Assembly: GCF_023015805.1 (NCBI RefSeq)
Contig: NZ_JALKBA010000004.1
Span: 124,001-188,000 of the forward strand
DNA from: Cellulophaga sp. F20128
GTDB taxonomy: Bacteria > Bacteroidota > Bacteroidia > Flavobacteriales > Flavobacteriaceae
DNA length: 64,000 bases
Reading direction: 5' to 3'
Shown here: one piece after another, positions 27,358 to 36,211 of the stretch
Layout of the letters: the number at the start of each line of letters is the position of its first letter
Position numbering within the stretch: the first letter of the stretch is position 1
The notes under the pieces: generated by a model
The model's database searches: none
The model's input: only the letters and a program-made list of their open reading frames with translations
What the model was told of the DNA's origin: nothing
Position numbers and translations under genes: made by a program

Positions 27358-29313
27358 TTAGAATTTCCAAATGGCATAGAATTGCCAATAATTAAAGTCT
27401 TCCTCAAAATTTAATACATATCTGGCGCCTAAACTTGGTCCAATACGGGCAATTCCAAAGGTAGCATCAAACAAAATACCTTTTCTAATATTTGAAAATG
27501 AATCCGTAAACTCATCAGTATTGGAAGTACTACTCATCAAAAAATCATCTTTGTCGTTTTCATATAAATTAACAGTAAAAGTCGTAGTTTGTTTTTCGCT
27601 AAAATTAAAATTTCCTTGTATACCAGCACCTAAACCTATGTAGTTATTAATATTGTAACGCAGTAAAACAGGTACTTCCCAATTCACATTTTGTTGTTCA
27701 TTTACTGTTGTAGTTCGCTGCAATTGTCGTGTTCCTTGACTATTATCTACTATTTCATCAAATGAATTGGTATCTGAATAGGAATTAAAATTACTAGTCC
27801 ATTCAGCTTGTAAATACCAACGATAGGCTTTGTATGGAGAAATAGTAGCTCCTATAAAATAACTTTTAGAATCCTCTAAATCAGGATAATAATTATAGCC
27901 AGATTTCACCCCAATGGATATACCGGGTAAAAAACGAGTTGTTGCATAATTGGTAATGATTGGTTCGTTCTTATCAAAAATAATAGCTGTTCTACTTTTC
28001 GTTTTTTTCTTGTGAAAATCTTTGGCAAATTTAATACTGTATTTTACAAAACCTTTGGTAGAATCTTTTTCTTGTACATTTTTTTGCTCGCTGCCAGGAA
28101 TATAAATGTTTTTATAAGTAAAAATAGCTTGATTTTTAGTGAAGGTTGTATCTAAGCAACTATAGGTCACTGGTTCTTTAGGACAAATGGGGCATTCAGG
28201 ATATTGATCTTCAATTTCTAAGGTTGCCATATCTAACATTTCAGGAATATCTGTTTCCAATCGAATTGTACGTGCAGGCCCTTCCCCATTGTTTTGAAAT
28301 TTAATTTTATAGTTCAACCTTTTAAACCGAACAAACCTGTAATTCATTATACTTCCATTAGATGACATTTTGTTAGGATCATGAGAGGTAACAATCTCCA
28401 TTTCCATATCCTTAATCTTATGGTTGCCATAATTGCTATCTGGGACATACACACCTCGTACAGAAATTATAGCACTTGTATCTTTTATCATTTCTGGAGT
28501 AGTACGCATACTTAAAAAAATATTTCGCTCTTCGCCCGGGCTTATACCATTAAATTCAATAACACTTTGGTCTCTGTACTTAAGTTTAGCCTCTTCCAAG
28601 GATAATGGTAAATTAGTTTTTATCGTTGAGTCTTGGGCTGTTTCATAGGCTAATGGATTTGTATACAAGGACCTATCTGCCAAAAAAGTAGCCTCATCAT
28701 TACCCTGTGTATGGAGTACAAAAGTGTTGTTGGCATCTAGAATATTCTCACCATAGTGTGTTCTTATCTCAGGGGTTTCAAAATTATCTGCTTTGAATTG
28801 CGATTCATTAAAAAATAGATGGATTTTTCCAGAAGCCACATAATTTAAGGTGTTTTTGTAACTAAGAATAATTACCATTTCTTCGTTGACCATTGGTTCC
28901 CTGTTTCTTTTTATCGTAAAATCTTCTTGCATGGAAGAAGTATCCTCAACATCCTCTGCCGTTTGCCTAATGCTTAGGGTTGTAGGTCTAGTAGCAGGAG
29001 GTCTTTCTGTTCCATAATTGTTTGTTGCCCATAACGAAACTTTATAATCACCTTTTTTCTTATAATGATGTTTTGGCTCTTTATCGGTACTATAAAATCC
29101 GTCTCCAAATTCCCAGTAATACGAATAGAAGGCAGTTGGGGCTCCTGCTATTTGTTGTAGTGGAGGTGTATTGGGGATAAAAGAAATTAAGTTACCATTT
29201 GCATCATATCCAATTTTGGCTTCGCGTACAATCGTGTCAATTGACTGCTCTATTTGAGCAAAGACACTTATTTGAATAAGAAGTAATACTAGAAATGGTA
29301 AGGTTTTTTTCAT
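27358..29313 (-). CDS. PKD-domain outer-membrane protein with conserved-repeat region and C-terminal barrel
   Basis: 651 residues. Signal peptide 1-20 (ends VFAQ); a PKD domain about 55-115 with YWEFGDGFYSTDKEP and HHYKKKGDYKVSLWATN; a central region of beta domains resembling DUF11-like conserved repeats (NNGEGPARTIRLETDIPEM); from about residue 460, amphipathic strands rich in Tyr/Phe ending in IWKF, as expected of an outer-membrane beta-barrel of the PorT-like type. Four Cys in PECPICPKEPVTYSC may form disulfides or bind metal. It is co-transcribed with the CHAT protein. Function unknown. Confidence 0.75.
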   Translation of the reverse strand: MKKTLPFLVLLLIQISVFAQIEQSIDTIVREAKIGYDANGNLISFIPNTPPLQQIAGAPTAFYSYYWEFGDGFYSTDKEPKHHYKKKGDYKVSLWATNNYGTERPPATRPTTLSIRQTAEDVEDTSSMQEDFTIKRNREPMVNEEMVIILSYKNTLNYVASGKIHLFFNESQFKADNFETPEIRTHYGENILDANNTFVLHTQGNDEATFLADRSLYTNPLAYETAQDSTIKTNLPLSLEEAKLKYRDQSVIEFNGISPGEERNIFLSMRTTPEMIKDTSAIISVRGVYVPDSNYGNHKIKDMEMEIVTSHDPNKMSSNGSIMNYRFVRFKRLNYKIKFQNNGEGPARTIRLETDIPEMLDMATLEIEDQYPECPICPKEPVTYSCLDTTFTKNQAIFTYKNIYIPGSEQKNVQEKDSTKGFVKYSIKFAKDFHKKKTKSRTAIIFDKNEPIITNYATTRFLPGISIGVKSGYNYYPDLEDSKSYFIGATISPYKAYRWYLQAEWTSNFNSYSDTNSFDEIVDNSQGTRQLQRTTTVNEQQNVNWEVPVLLRYNINNYIGLGAGIQGNFNFSEKQTTTFTVNLYENDKDDFLMSSTSNTDEFTDSFSNIRKGILFDATFGIARIGPSLGARYVLNFEEDFNYWQFYAIWKF

Positions 29314-29398
29314 CTTTTTAAATTGTTTGGTTATAAATATAGCAATTATGAAGTTTAAATGCAGTCATTGATTGGTATCAGCAATAAATATAAACAGT

Positions 29399-29432
29399 AA
29401 AAAGTGATGGCTATTATGGCCACCACTTTTTT
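29399..29432 (-). terminator. Terminator after the 29452-30447 lipoprotein gene
   Basis: AAAAAGTGATGGC (29399-29411) pairs with GGCCACCACTTTTTT (29418-29432) with a single mismatch, with A/T runs on both sides. On the minus strand it lies about 20 bp after the lipoprotein stop, so the PKD-CHAT pair downstream probably has its own promoter in 29314-29398. Confidence 0.65.
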
Positions 29433-29451
29433 GAACACTATAAAAACAGAA

Positions 29452-30447
29452 TTATGGTAACATACTCATTATATCTTTTAGTTGTGCTTCTGTTACAACC
29501 GCAGTTTCTCCTTGCGAAAAGGTAATTACTGAATTTGCAGAAATAGTTACTGCTTTAATGGCATATCTCCAGGCACCATTTTCTTCAGATACAAAGATTA
29601 CATGACATTCTAATCCAATTGGAATTTGTCCATAATGCTCACTAAACATTTTAGTAATTTCATCATAAGTATCTAATTTTGCCAATGCTGGTAACTCACC
29701 ATCATAGGATAGATAAATGGCAGAGTTTTCGTTGGTATAACCATCAGGAACCGCAGCTAAAATTGTTGTTTTAGGTCTTGGGTCATTATAAAATCTATCA
29801 ACGTTTGTCCATCCAAATTCACCAAATTGCGCATAATAAATTGTACCTCCATTATTTTCTCCTACCTCTAAATTCTCACCATTACCATCAGCATTAACTT
29901 CTTCATCCCAAGCTAAATCACCCGTTTCTGGGTCAATTATGCCTTTCCATAATGTCATATCATAATCTTCACCACCAGTTAGACTGGTAGGAATTTGTAC
30001 ATTAATTCCACAACTAGTTGCTAATTGTTCACCGTTTTGAGTGGCATTTACATAGAATTCACCACCAGAAATAAGTAATGCTTTTTTTCCATCAGGCAAG
30101 AGCCCCATAGTTGTCTTATTGGTTGTAAGCATATTTCCTTTGTCAAAAATTTCAACATACTCAATATCTACAACTCCTGTTACTGCCGTTCCATTGTTAG
30201 TTAAACAAGCACCATTAATTGATAATAAAACGCCATTATCTGTAGTAAACACTCCGGTACCTACACTCACATCAAAGCTAAAATCCTGAGTTATCCCTTC
30301 TAAGGCAATTTCTTTAATAGCAGAAAATTCTTGTGCTGTTGGTGGCATAAGGATGTTTTCAAAATCATCATCGTCATTCATCACACAGGATGTAAATAAT
30401 GTTGATCCTAATAACAACATTCCTAAAATTGATTTCATGTTTTTCAT
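29452..30447 (-). CDS. Lipoprotein of unknown function, Bacteroidota envelope type
   Basis: 331 residues with a signal peptide and lipobox LFTSC (Cys at about residue 21), followed by a very acidic stretch MNDDDDFEN. The domain around residues 85-140 has the order VVDIEYVEIFDKGNMLTTNKTTMGLLPDGKKALLISGGEFYV (shown here only as its start and end: DIEYVEIFDKGN ... SGGEFYVNA). That pattern recurs in large Bacteroidota OmpA-like envelope proteins. No catalytic motif is seen. It is the gene nearest to the divergent sigma factor and is separated by a terminator from PKD-CHAT. Confidence 0.75.
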   Translation of the reverse strand: MKNMKSILGMLLLGSTLFTSCVMNDDDDFENILMPPTAQEFSAIKEIALEGITQDFSFDVSVGTGVFTTDNGVLLSINGACLTNNGTAVTGVVDIEYVEIFDKGNMLTTNKTTMGLLPDGKKALLISGGEFYVNATQNGEQLATSCGINVQIPTSLTGGEDYDMTLWKGIIDPETGDLAWDEEVNADGNGENLEVGENNGGTIYYAQFGEFGWTNVDRFYNDPRPKTTILAAVPDGYTNENSAIYLSYDGELPALAKLDTYDEITKMFSEHYGQIPIGLECHVIFVSEENGAWRYAIKAVTISANSVITFSQGETAVVTEAQLKDIMSMLP

Positions 30448-30451
30448 AATT

Positions 30452-30520
30452 TCTAAATTTTATTATCTAACTTATTTTTAAGTTCTTCTCCCTTATATCA
30501 ACACTATCTAAATTTTGTTA
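30452..30520 (+). repeat. Direct repeat in the sigma/lipoprotein divergent region
   Basis: TCTAAATTTTATTA (30452-30465) and TCTAAATTTTGTTA (30507-30520) match at 13 of 14 positions, with starts 55 bp apart. One copy lies next to each divergent gene, so it may be a shared regulatory word; AT-richness makes chance possible. Confidence 0.35.
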
Positions 30521-30567
30521 CCCCGATCAATAAAGTTTTTTTAAATTCGTTTAAAATATCAAGGTTT

Positions 30568-31146
30568 ATGAGTACTAAAAATCCGCACCGTGATCAAATC
30601 TATATCAATGGGTTGGTAGCCAATGATTCTATTATTATCAAGGAGATTTATAATAAATATGTACCCAAAGTGGTAAACTATATAAAGAATAATAGCGGTG
30701 ATGAATTTTTGGCCAAAGATTTAATCCAGGAAGTATTGGTAACCATATATCACCAAGGAAAGGACAAAAAATTACAACTTACCTGTCCCTTTGATGCCTA
30801 TTTTTTTCTATTGTGCAAACGGAAGTGGTTGAATGAGCTCAAAAAACCTAAGTTGAAAAAGGTAACAATTAATGAAGAAATTGTATCTAAGGGAGACGAT
30901 GCTGAAGAACTGGCAGATGAAACTTTTATTTTTAGTCAGAAGCAAGAGCTGTTTAATGAAATGTTTCAACAATTAGGGAAAGCGTGTCAGGATTTACTAA
31001 AGGCAACTTTTAAGATAAAATCAATGGAAGAAGTTGCTGCCTCCTTGGGTTTTACCTATGCTTATGTGCGTAAAAAGAAATCCTTGTGTATTGGTGAATT
31101 AACGAATAAGGTGCGTAATGCACCAAATTACAACAACCTTTTTTAA
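30568..31146 (+). CDS. ECF-type sigma-70 family RNA polymerase sigma factor
   Basis: 192 residues with region 2 (about 20-90: IIIKEIYNKYVPKVVNYI, then KDLIQEVLVTIY, matching the DLxQEvf core-binding helix) and region 4 (about 130-185: CQDLLKATF, SMEEVAASLGFTYAYVRKKKSLCI as the helix-turn-helix). There is no region 1.1 or 3, so it is an alternative sigma factor of the ECF group. The anti-sigma-like membrane protein starts 6 bp after the stop, and a lipoprotein-PKD-CHAT cluster is divergent. Together these suggest it reports an envelope signal; the regulon is unknown. Confidence 0.88.
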   Translation: MSTKNPHRDQIYINGLVANDSIIIKEIYNKYVPKVVNYIKNNSGDEFLAKDLIQEVLVTIYHQGKDKKLQLTCPFDAYFFLLCKRKWLNELKKPKLKKVTINEEIVSKGDDAEELADETFIFSQKQELFNEMFQQLGKACQDLLKATFKIKSMEEVAASLGFTYAYVRKKKSLCIGELTNKVRNAPNYNNLF

Positions 31147-31152
31147 CTTGTA

Positions 31153-31890
31153 ATGATGAACGAAAACGATTATTTATTATTTGAAGATTATTTAGAAGAA
31201 ACGATGTCTGAAGCTGCAAAATTAACATTTGAAAGTAGGTTAAAAACAGATGCTACTTTTTTAGAATCTTTCAACTTGTATAAGGAAGCCACAAACCATT
31301 TTAAAAATAAATTTGCAAGGGAAGAAGAGACCTTAGCTTTTAAAAATAATTTGGAAACCACCGCTACCGATCACTTTAAAAAAGCGACACCAAAGCTTGT
31401 AAAGTTTCAACCTTGGAAATATGCAACAGCGGCATGTTTACTCTTGTTTTCTGGATTATTCTTTTACTTCAATTCCATATCAGGAATTCCTAGTTATGAG
31501 GATTTAAATACTATTTCAGAAATAAATATCGTTGAAAGAAGTTCTAATTCAGAACTGCTTAAAAAGGCTGAAAATGCCTTTAACAAACAATCTTTTACTG
31601 AAGCAAAAAATTATTTAGATCAAATTTTAGTTAAGGATACAACCAACTCAGAATTATTATTTTACAAGGCAATTGCCCAACTAGAATTGTCTGAATATAT
31701 GGAAGCTGAAAATAGTTTAACTCGCTTAAGCAAAGGTACCTCCGTTTATGCCAATGAAGCCGTGTGGTATCTTGCGCTAAGTAAACTAAAGCAAAAAGAA
31801 TACGACAGCTGTAAAAAGATCTTAAACACCATACCTGAATCAGCCGATACGTATTCTAAGGCTCAAAAATTAGTAAAAGCATTGGAGTAG
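31153..31890 (+). CDS. Membrane protein with anti-sigma-like N-terminus and extracytoplasmic TPRs
   Basis: 245 residues in three parts. Residues 1-85 are cytoplasmic and read like the Bacteroidota anti-sigma N-terminus (FEDYLEETMSEAAKLTFESRL, i.e. YLxxxxSExxxxxFExxL), without a zinc-binding HxxxCxxC. One transmembrane helix is at 89-108. Residues 130-245 hold TPR-like repeats (AENAFNKQSFTEAKNYLDQIL; AIAQLELSEYMEAENSLTRL) facing the periplasm. It is 6 bp downstream of the ECF sigma gene. It probably binds the sigma factor and senses through its TPRs; the neighbouring periplasmic CHAT protein, also TPR-bearing, is a natural candidate partner. The inference of anti-sigma activity is from context and pattern. 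Confidence 0.75.
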   Translation: MMNENDYLLFEDYLEETMSEAAKLTFESRLKTDATFLESFNLYKEATNHFKNKFAREEETLAFKNNLETTATDHFKKATPKLVKFQPWKYATAACLLLFSGLFFYFNSISGIPSYEDLNTISEINIVERSSNSELLKKAENAFNKQSFTEAKNYLDQILVKDTTNSELLFYKAIAQLELSEYMEAENSLTRLSKGTSVYANEAVWYLALSKLKQKEYDSCKKILNTIPESADTYSKAQKLVKALE

Positions 31891-31919
31891 GGCTTAGGCT
31901 ACTAATTCACTCCAATGCT
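31878..31919 (-). terminator. Minus-strand terminator overlapping the end of the anti-sigma-like gene
   Basis: AGCATTGGAGT (31878-31888) pairs perfectly with ACTCCAATGCT (31909-31919). On the minus strand TTTT and further T-rich sequence follow the stem, so it fits termination of the M20 hydrolase gene (stop 31926). The left arm is inside the plus-strand coding end. In the plus direction no T run follows. Confidence 0.65.
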
Positions 31920-31925
31920 AAGCAT

Positions 31926-33206
31926 TTAGTTATTCAAGAAGTCTAAACTCATTTCTGTTAGTGTTTTTACACCCAATAGCATTCCTGCGTCATCAATTTT
32001 AAAATCTGGTGTATGGTGTGGAAATGACTGGGTGTTTCCGGGAGTCATTCCCCCTAAAAAGAAATAAAACCCTGGAACTACTTCTTGAAAATAAGAAAAA
32101 TCTTCGCCTCCCGTTGTTGCTTTCATAATTTGTACATTGGTGGTACCTGCAACCCGTTGCATTGTAGGTAGCATTTTATGAACCAAATCGATGTCATTAT
32201 AGGTTATAGTAGTCTGACTTTCTATTTGAAAAGTAGCTTCGCCACCATAGGCCTTCGCAATGGTTTCTGTCATTTCTTTCATTCTACGAATAATTAATTC
32301 CCGCATTTCAGGATTTAATGTTCTCACTGTACCAATTAGTTCTGCACTTTCTGGAATAATATTAAAACGGACACCACTTGTAATTTTACCAACGGTAATT
32401 ACAGCAGCCTCTTGTGTTAAGTTAGATTCCCTACTAATTATGGTTTGTAAACCGTCAATAATTTTTGCTGAAATAAGAATTGGATCTACACCAGACCAAG
32501 GTTGAGAGCCGTGGGTTTGTTTGCCTTTAACATTAATTACAAAGCGCTCTACAGCGGCCATAATACCTTCTGTTTTATATTTTATTACCCCAACAGCTGT
32601 ACCAGAATTAATATGCAAACCAAAGATAGCATCTACGTTAGGGTTTTGGAGCACCCCTTGTTTAATCATTAAAGGTGCACCGCCTTCTTCACCTGGTGGA
32701 GGCCCTTCTTCTGCAGGCTGAAAAATAAATTTAACAGTCCCGTTTATCTTGTCTTTATTTTTTGCTAAAATTTCGGCTACACCCATTAAAATTGCTGTAT
32801 GGGTATCGTGACCGCAAGCGTGCATAACTCCTGTTTCTACACCCATAAATTCTGAGGATACTGTTGATTTAAAAGGCAAATCATTGCGCTCTGTAACGGG
32901 CAAAGCATCTATATCTGCGCGCAAAGCAATTACTTTTCCTGGCTTGTTCCCTTTTAGAAGTCCAACTACTCCTGTTTTGGCAACTCCCGTTTGTACTTCA
33001 ATCCCTAAAGCTTGTAAATGAGCTGCAATTTTTTCGGCAGTTTTAAATTCCCGATTAGAAAGTTCAGGGTTTTGATGAAAATGGTGCCGCCATTCAATCA
33101 CTTTTTCTTCAATGTTTCTGTATTCGCTGTCCAAATTGTAATTCTGTGCTTGCATTGTAAAGCAGCAGATCACGAACCCTAAAATTAAATTACACTTTGT
33201 TTTCAT
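31926..33206 (-). CDS. Exported M20 family amidohydrolase (N-acyl amino acid/hippurate hydrolase type)
   Basis: 426 residues: signal peptide 1-21 (ends TMQAQ), then an M20D peptidase with the metal-binding motifs RADIDALPV and MHACGHDTHTAILMG, EEGPPPGEEGG, the GLHINSG loop, the dimerisation domain around 210-330 and a C-terminal TTGGEDFSYF. Relatives cleave acyl groups from N-acyl amino acids (IAA-amino acid or hippurate hydrolases). The signal peptide places it in the periplasm or outside. It is followed by its terminator and preceded 44 bp upstream by the GNAT gene on the same strand. Confidence 0.9.
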   Translation of the reverse strand: MKTKCNLILGFVICCFTMQAQNYNLDSEYRNIEEKVIEWRHHFHQNPELSNREFKTAEKIAAHLQALGIEVQTGVAKTGVVGLLKGNKPGKVIALRADIDALPVTERNDLPFKSTVSSEFMGVETGVMHACGHDTHTAILMGVAEILAKNKDKINGTVKFIFQPAEEGPPPGEEGGAPLMIKQGVLQNPNVDAIFGLHINSGTAVGVIKYKTEGIMAAVERFVINVKGKQTHGSQPWSGVDPILISAKIIDGLQTIISRESNLTQEAAVITVGKITSGVRFNIIPESAELIGTVRTLNPEMRELIIRRMKEMTETIAKAYGGEATFQIESQTTITYNDIDLVHKMLPTMQRVAGTTNVQIMKATTGGEDFSYFQEVVPGFYFFLGGMTPGNTQSFPHHTPDFKIDDAGMLLGVKTLTEMSLDFLNN

Positions 33207-33250
33207 GGATTGTTTTGTTGATTAGTTATTGATTTATTTTTATCTTAAAA

Positions 33251-33712
33251 TTATACTTTCATTCTCATAGTTACCACATGTTTTTTAAATCCCGCTTTTT
33301 CATAAGCCTTTATTGCCACTGTATTTTCATTATAAACATCCAATCGCACTTCAGTGATGCCTTGCTTTTTTATCCATTCAAACAAAAAGTCTATAATACT
33401 TTTATTTATGCCAATACCACGTTGTTTTGGATCTACATACATAAAACCTAAATAGGCGTACATATTATGCTTTAAATGTGGTTTGCCGGGGGTAATCGTT
33501 GCATAAGCCGAGCCAATAAGCTTATCTTCTAAGACAGCAACTGCCACCGCTGTTTTATCGTCTTTGAGTAAATCCTCTATGCTGTAATATGAAATAGGAT
33601 CTGGTTTTAGTGTTTCATCAAACGGACGTTCCGCTTGGATAATCCCTTGTTCAAAAGACTTTAATATGAGAATATCTTCTAAGGTAGCCAATCTGATTTT
33701 AATTTCTTCCAA
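33251..33712 (-). CDS. GNAT family N-acetyltransferase
   Basis: 153 residues of the GNAT fold. Motif A is YVDPKQRGIGINKSIIDFL (Q/RxxGxG/A acetyl-CoA loop) around residue 95-110, followed by VRLDVYNENTVAIKAYEKAGFKK typical of motif B. Substrate unknown. It lies 44 bp upstream of the M20 gene on the same strand, so they may be co-transcribed. Confidence 0.85.
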   Translation of the reverse strand: MEEIKIRLATLEDILILKSFEQGIIQAERPFDETLKPDPISYYSIEDLLKDDKTAVAVAVLEDKLIGSAYATITPGKPHLKHNMYAYLGFMYVDPKQRGIGINKSIIDFLFEWIKKQGITEVRLDVYNENTVAIKAYEKAGFKKHVVTMRMKV

Positions 33713-33870
33713 TCTAAAGTTTGTATTTATTCATTGTAGTATACCCTTAAAGATATTTAAAATAGGAATGAATATCGGTGTATTGTTTATAATTATTAAA
33801 TGGAGATGCCCCATTTGGTGGTATTTATGGTTAAATTTACATTTCCTTTTAACAAAACACAACTAGAGAT

Positions 33871-36195
33871 TTGGAAGAATTTATTTCAGAATTAAACGAG
33901 GCCCAAAAAGCACCTGTATTGCACAAAAAGGGAGCATTAATGGTTATTGCTGGGGCTGGTTCTGGTAAAACAAGGGTGCTTACCTACCGTATTGCCTATT
34001 TAATGCAACAAGGTATAGATCCTTTTAATATTTTGGCGCTGACCTTTACCAATAAGGCAGCCCGAGAAATGAAAAAGAGGATAGGAGATATCGCTGGGTA
34101 TGCAGAAACTAAAAATTTATGGATGGGAACTTTCCATTCTATTTTCGCAAAATTGTTACGTTTTGAGGCAGACAAATTAGGGTACCCCAATAATTTTACA
34201 ATTTATGACACCCAAGATTCCCAACGACTTATTTCTTCGATAATAAAAGAAATGCAATTGGACAAGGATATCTATAAATACAAGCAAATACAAAATAGAA
34301 TATCGTCGTATAAGAATAATTTAGTTACTGTTAAGGCCTACCTTAATAATCCTGAATTGGTAGAGGCAGATGCTATGGCAAAGCGCCCTAGAACCGGGGA
34401 AATCTATAAAAATTATGTAGATCGTTGTTTTAAGGCTGGAGCAATGGATTTTGATGATTTGTTATTAAAAACCAATGAACTTTTAAATGTTTTTCCAGAA
34501 GTATTACAAAAATACCAAAACAGGTTTCAGTATATATTGGTAGATGAGTATCAAGATACCAACCATTCGCAGTATTTAATTGTAAAGGCACTGTCTGATA
34601 AATTTCAAAACATTTGTGTGGTAGGTGATGATGCACAGAGTATTTATTCTTTTCGAGGTGCAAATATTAATAACATATTAAATTTTCAAAAAGATTACGA
34701 CAATGTTGCTATGTACAGGCTAGAACAAAACTACCGTTCTACCAAAAATATAGTAAACGCTGCCAATTCCATTATAGAAAAGAATAAAAACCAATTAGAG
34801 AAAGTAGTTTGGACTTCTAATGATGACGGTCCAATGGTTAAAGTGCATCGCAGTATCACGGATGCAGAAGAGGGCAGGTTTGTGTCGGGTACCATTTTTG
34901 AAACCCGTATGAATGAACAGATGCATAACGGAGAATTCGCAGTTTTATATCGTACCAACTCACAGTCAAGAGCCATTGAAGATGCGTTGCGAAAAAGAGA
35001 CATTCCTTATAGAATCTATGGCGGATTATCTTTTTACCAACGCAAAGAAATTAAGGATGTATTGGCGTATTTACGACTGGTTATTAACCCCAAGGATGAA
35101 GAAGCTTTAAAGCGCATCATTAATTTCCCAGGGCGAGGAATAGGACAAACAACCTTAGATAAATTACTCGTTACAGCAAATCATTATGGGCGTTCTATTT
35201 TTGAAGTAATGGAAAATATAGACAAAATAGATTTAAAAATTAATGCCGGTACCAAGCGTAGATTGTCTGAGTTTGTCAATATGATTAAGAGCTTTCAGAT
35301 TATGAATAAAGGTGCTGACGCCTTTACACTATCAGAACATGTTGCAAAAAAAACAGGGATACTCTTAGAGTTTAAAAAAGATGGCACTCCAGAAGGAATT
35401 GCCAAAATGGAGAATATAGAAGAGCTTTTAAATGGTATCAAGGATTTTGTGGAAGGGCAAATGGAATTAGCAGATGCAACGGGTAATATTGCAGAGTTTC
35501 TAGAAGATGTTGCCTTGGCAACTGATTTAGATAATGATAAGGGAGATGATGATAGAGTGGCCCTGATGACCATTCATATGGCTAAGGGACTAGAGTTTCC
35601 TCACGTTTTTATAGTGGGTATGGAAGAAGATCTTTTTCCGTCTGCAATGAGTATGAATACGCGAAGTGAATTGGAAGAAGAACGGAGACTATTCTATGTT
35701 GCATTGACCAGGGCAGAAAAACAAGCCTACTTAACTTATACAGAGAGTAGGTATCGATGGGGAAAACTTGTAGATGCTGAACCCAGTAGGTTTATTGATG
35801 AAATAGATGAAAAATACATCGAAAATCTAACGCCTGTAAACACCTACAAATACAAGTCATTAATTGATACGGATATATTTGGCGACGTTGATAAAAGTAA
35901 ATTACGGCAAATAAAACCTGTTTCCGGAATTGCTCCAGCGAAGTCAAAACCCAATGAAAACCAATTGCGAAAGTTGCGAAAACTAAAGCCAGAATTAGGA
36001 AACCCAATTGGTAATTCTGTTCAATTAGATTCAAATTTAGTAGAAGGTACCGTGGTAAACCACACACGGTTTGGCAAGGGGGTTATTATAAAGATTGATG
36101 GAGTTGGGAACGATAAAAAGGCAGAAATTCAATTTGATAAAGGTGATATTAAAAAATTGCTATTGCGTTTTGCCAAACTTGAAATATTAGCATAA
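33871..36195 (+). CDS. UvrD/PcrA-type superfamily 1 DNA helicase
   Basis: 774 residues. Q-motif LNEAQKAPV, Walker A GAGSGKTRVL, motif II DEYQDTN, motif III GDDAQSIYSFRGA, motif IV EQNYRSTKNI, motif V MTIHMAKGLEF and motif VI VALTRAE are all present, so an active 3'-5' helicase is expected. A C-terminal tail (about residues 735-774) holds a Tudor/SH3-like module: VVNHTRFGKGVIIKI, matching the RNA-polymerase-binding tail of PcrA. The start is TTG 33871: an in-frame stop lies at 33850 and the Q-motif begins 9 residues in. The related small Tudor-like gene is at 52814. Confidence 0.93.
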   Translation: MEEFISELNEAQKAPVLHKKGALMVIAGAGSGKTRVLTYRIAYLMQQGIDPFNILALTFTNKAAREMKKRIGDIAGYAETKNLWMGTFHSIFAKLLRFEADKLGYPNNFTIYDTQDSQRLISSIIKEMQLDKDIYKYKQIQNRISSYKNNLVTVKAYLNNPELVEADAMAKRPRTGEIYKNYVDRCFKAGAMDFDDLLLKTNELLNVFPEVLQKYQNRFQYILVDEYQDTNHSQYLIVKALSDKFQNICVVGDDAQSIYSFRGANINNILNFQKDYDNVAMYRLEQNYRSTKNIVNAANSIIEKNKNQLEKVVWTSNDDGPMVKVHRSITDAEEGRFVSGTIFETRMNEQMHNGEFAVLYRTNSQSRAIEDALRKRDIPYRIYGGLSFYQRKEIKDVLAYLRLVINPKDEEALKRIINFPGRGIGQTTLDKLLVTANHYGRSIFEVMENIDKIDLKINAGTKRRLSEFVNMIKSFQIMNKGADAFTLSEHVAKKTGILLEFKKDGTPEGIAKMENIEELLNGIKDFVEGQMELADATGNIAEFLEDVALATDLDNDKGDDDRVALMTIHMAKGLEFPHVFIVGMEEDLFPSAMSMNTRSELEEERRLFYVALTRAEKQAYLTYTESRYRWGKLVDAEPSRFIDEIDEKYIENLTPVNTYKYKSLIDTDIFGDVDKSKLRQIKPVSGIAPAKSKPNENQLRKLRKLKPELGNPIGNSVQLDSNLVEGTVVNHTRFGKGVIIKIDGVGNDKKAEIQFDKGDIKKLLLRFAKLEILA

Positions 36196-36211
36196 ATCCA
36201 GAGATAAAGTT

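Noticed and set aside
27358-29313. Search for a type IX secretion C-terminal sorting domain in the PKD protein and other exported proteins.
   Set aside because: The ends are barrel-like (IWKF) or plain; the KxxGxYxVxV-type sorting signal was not seen in this window.
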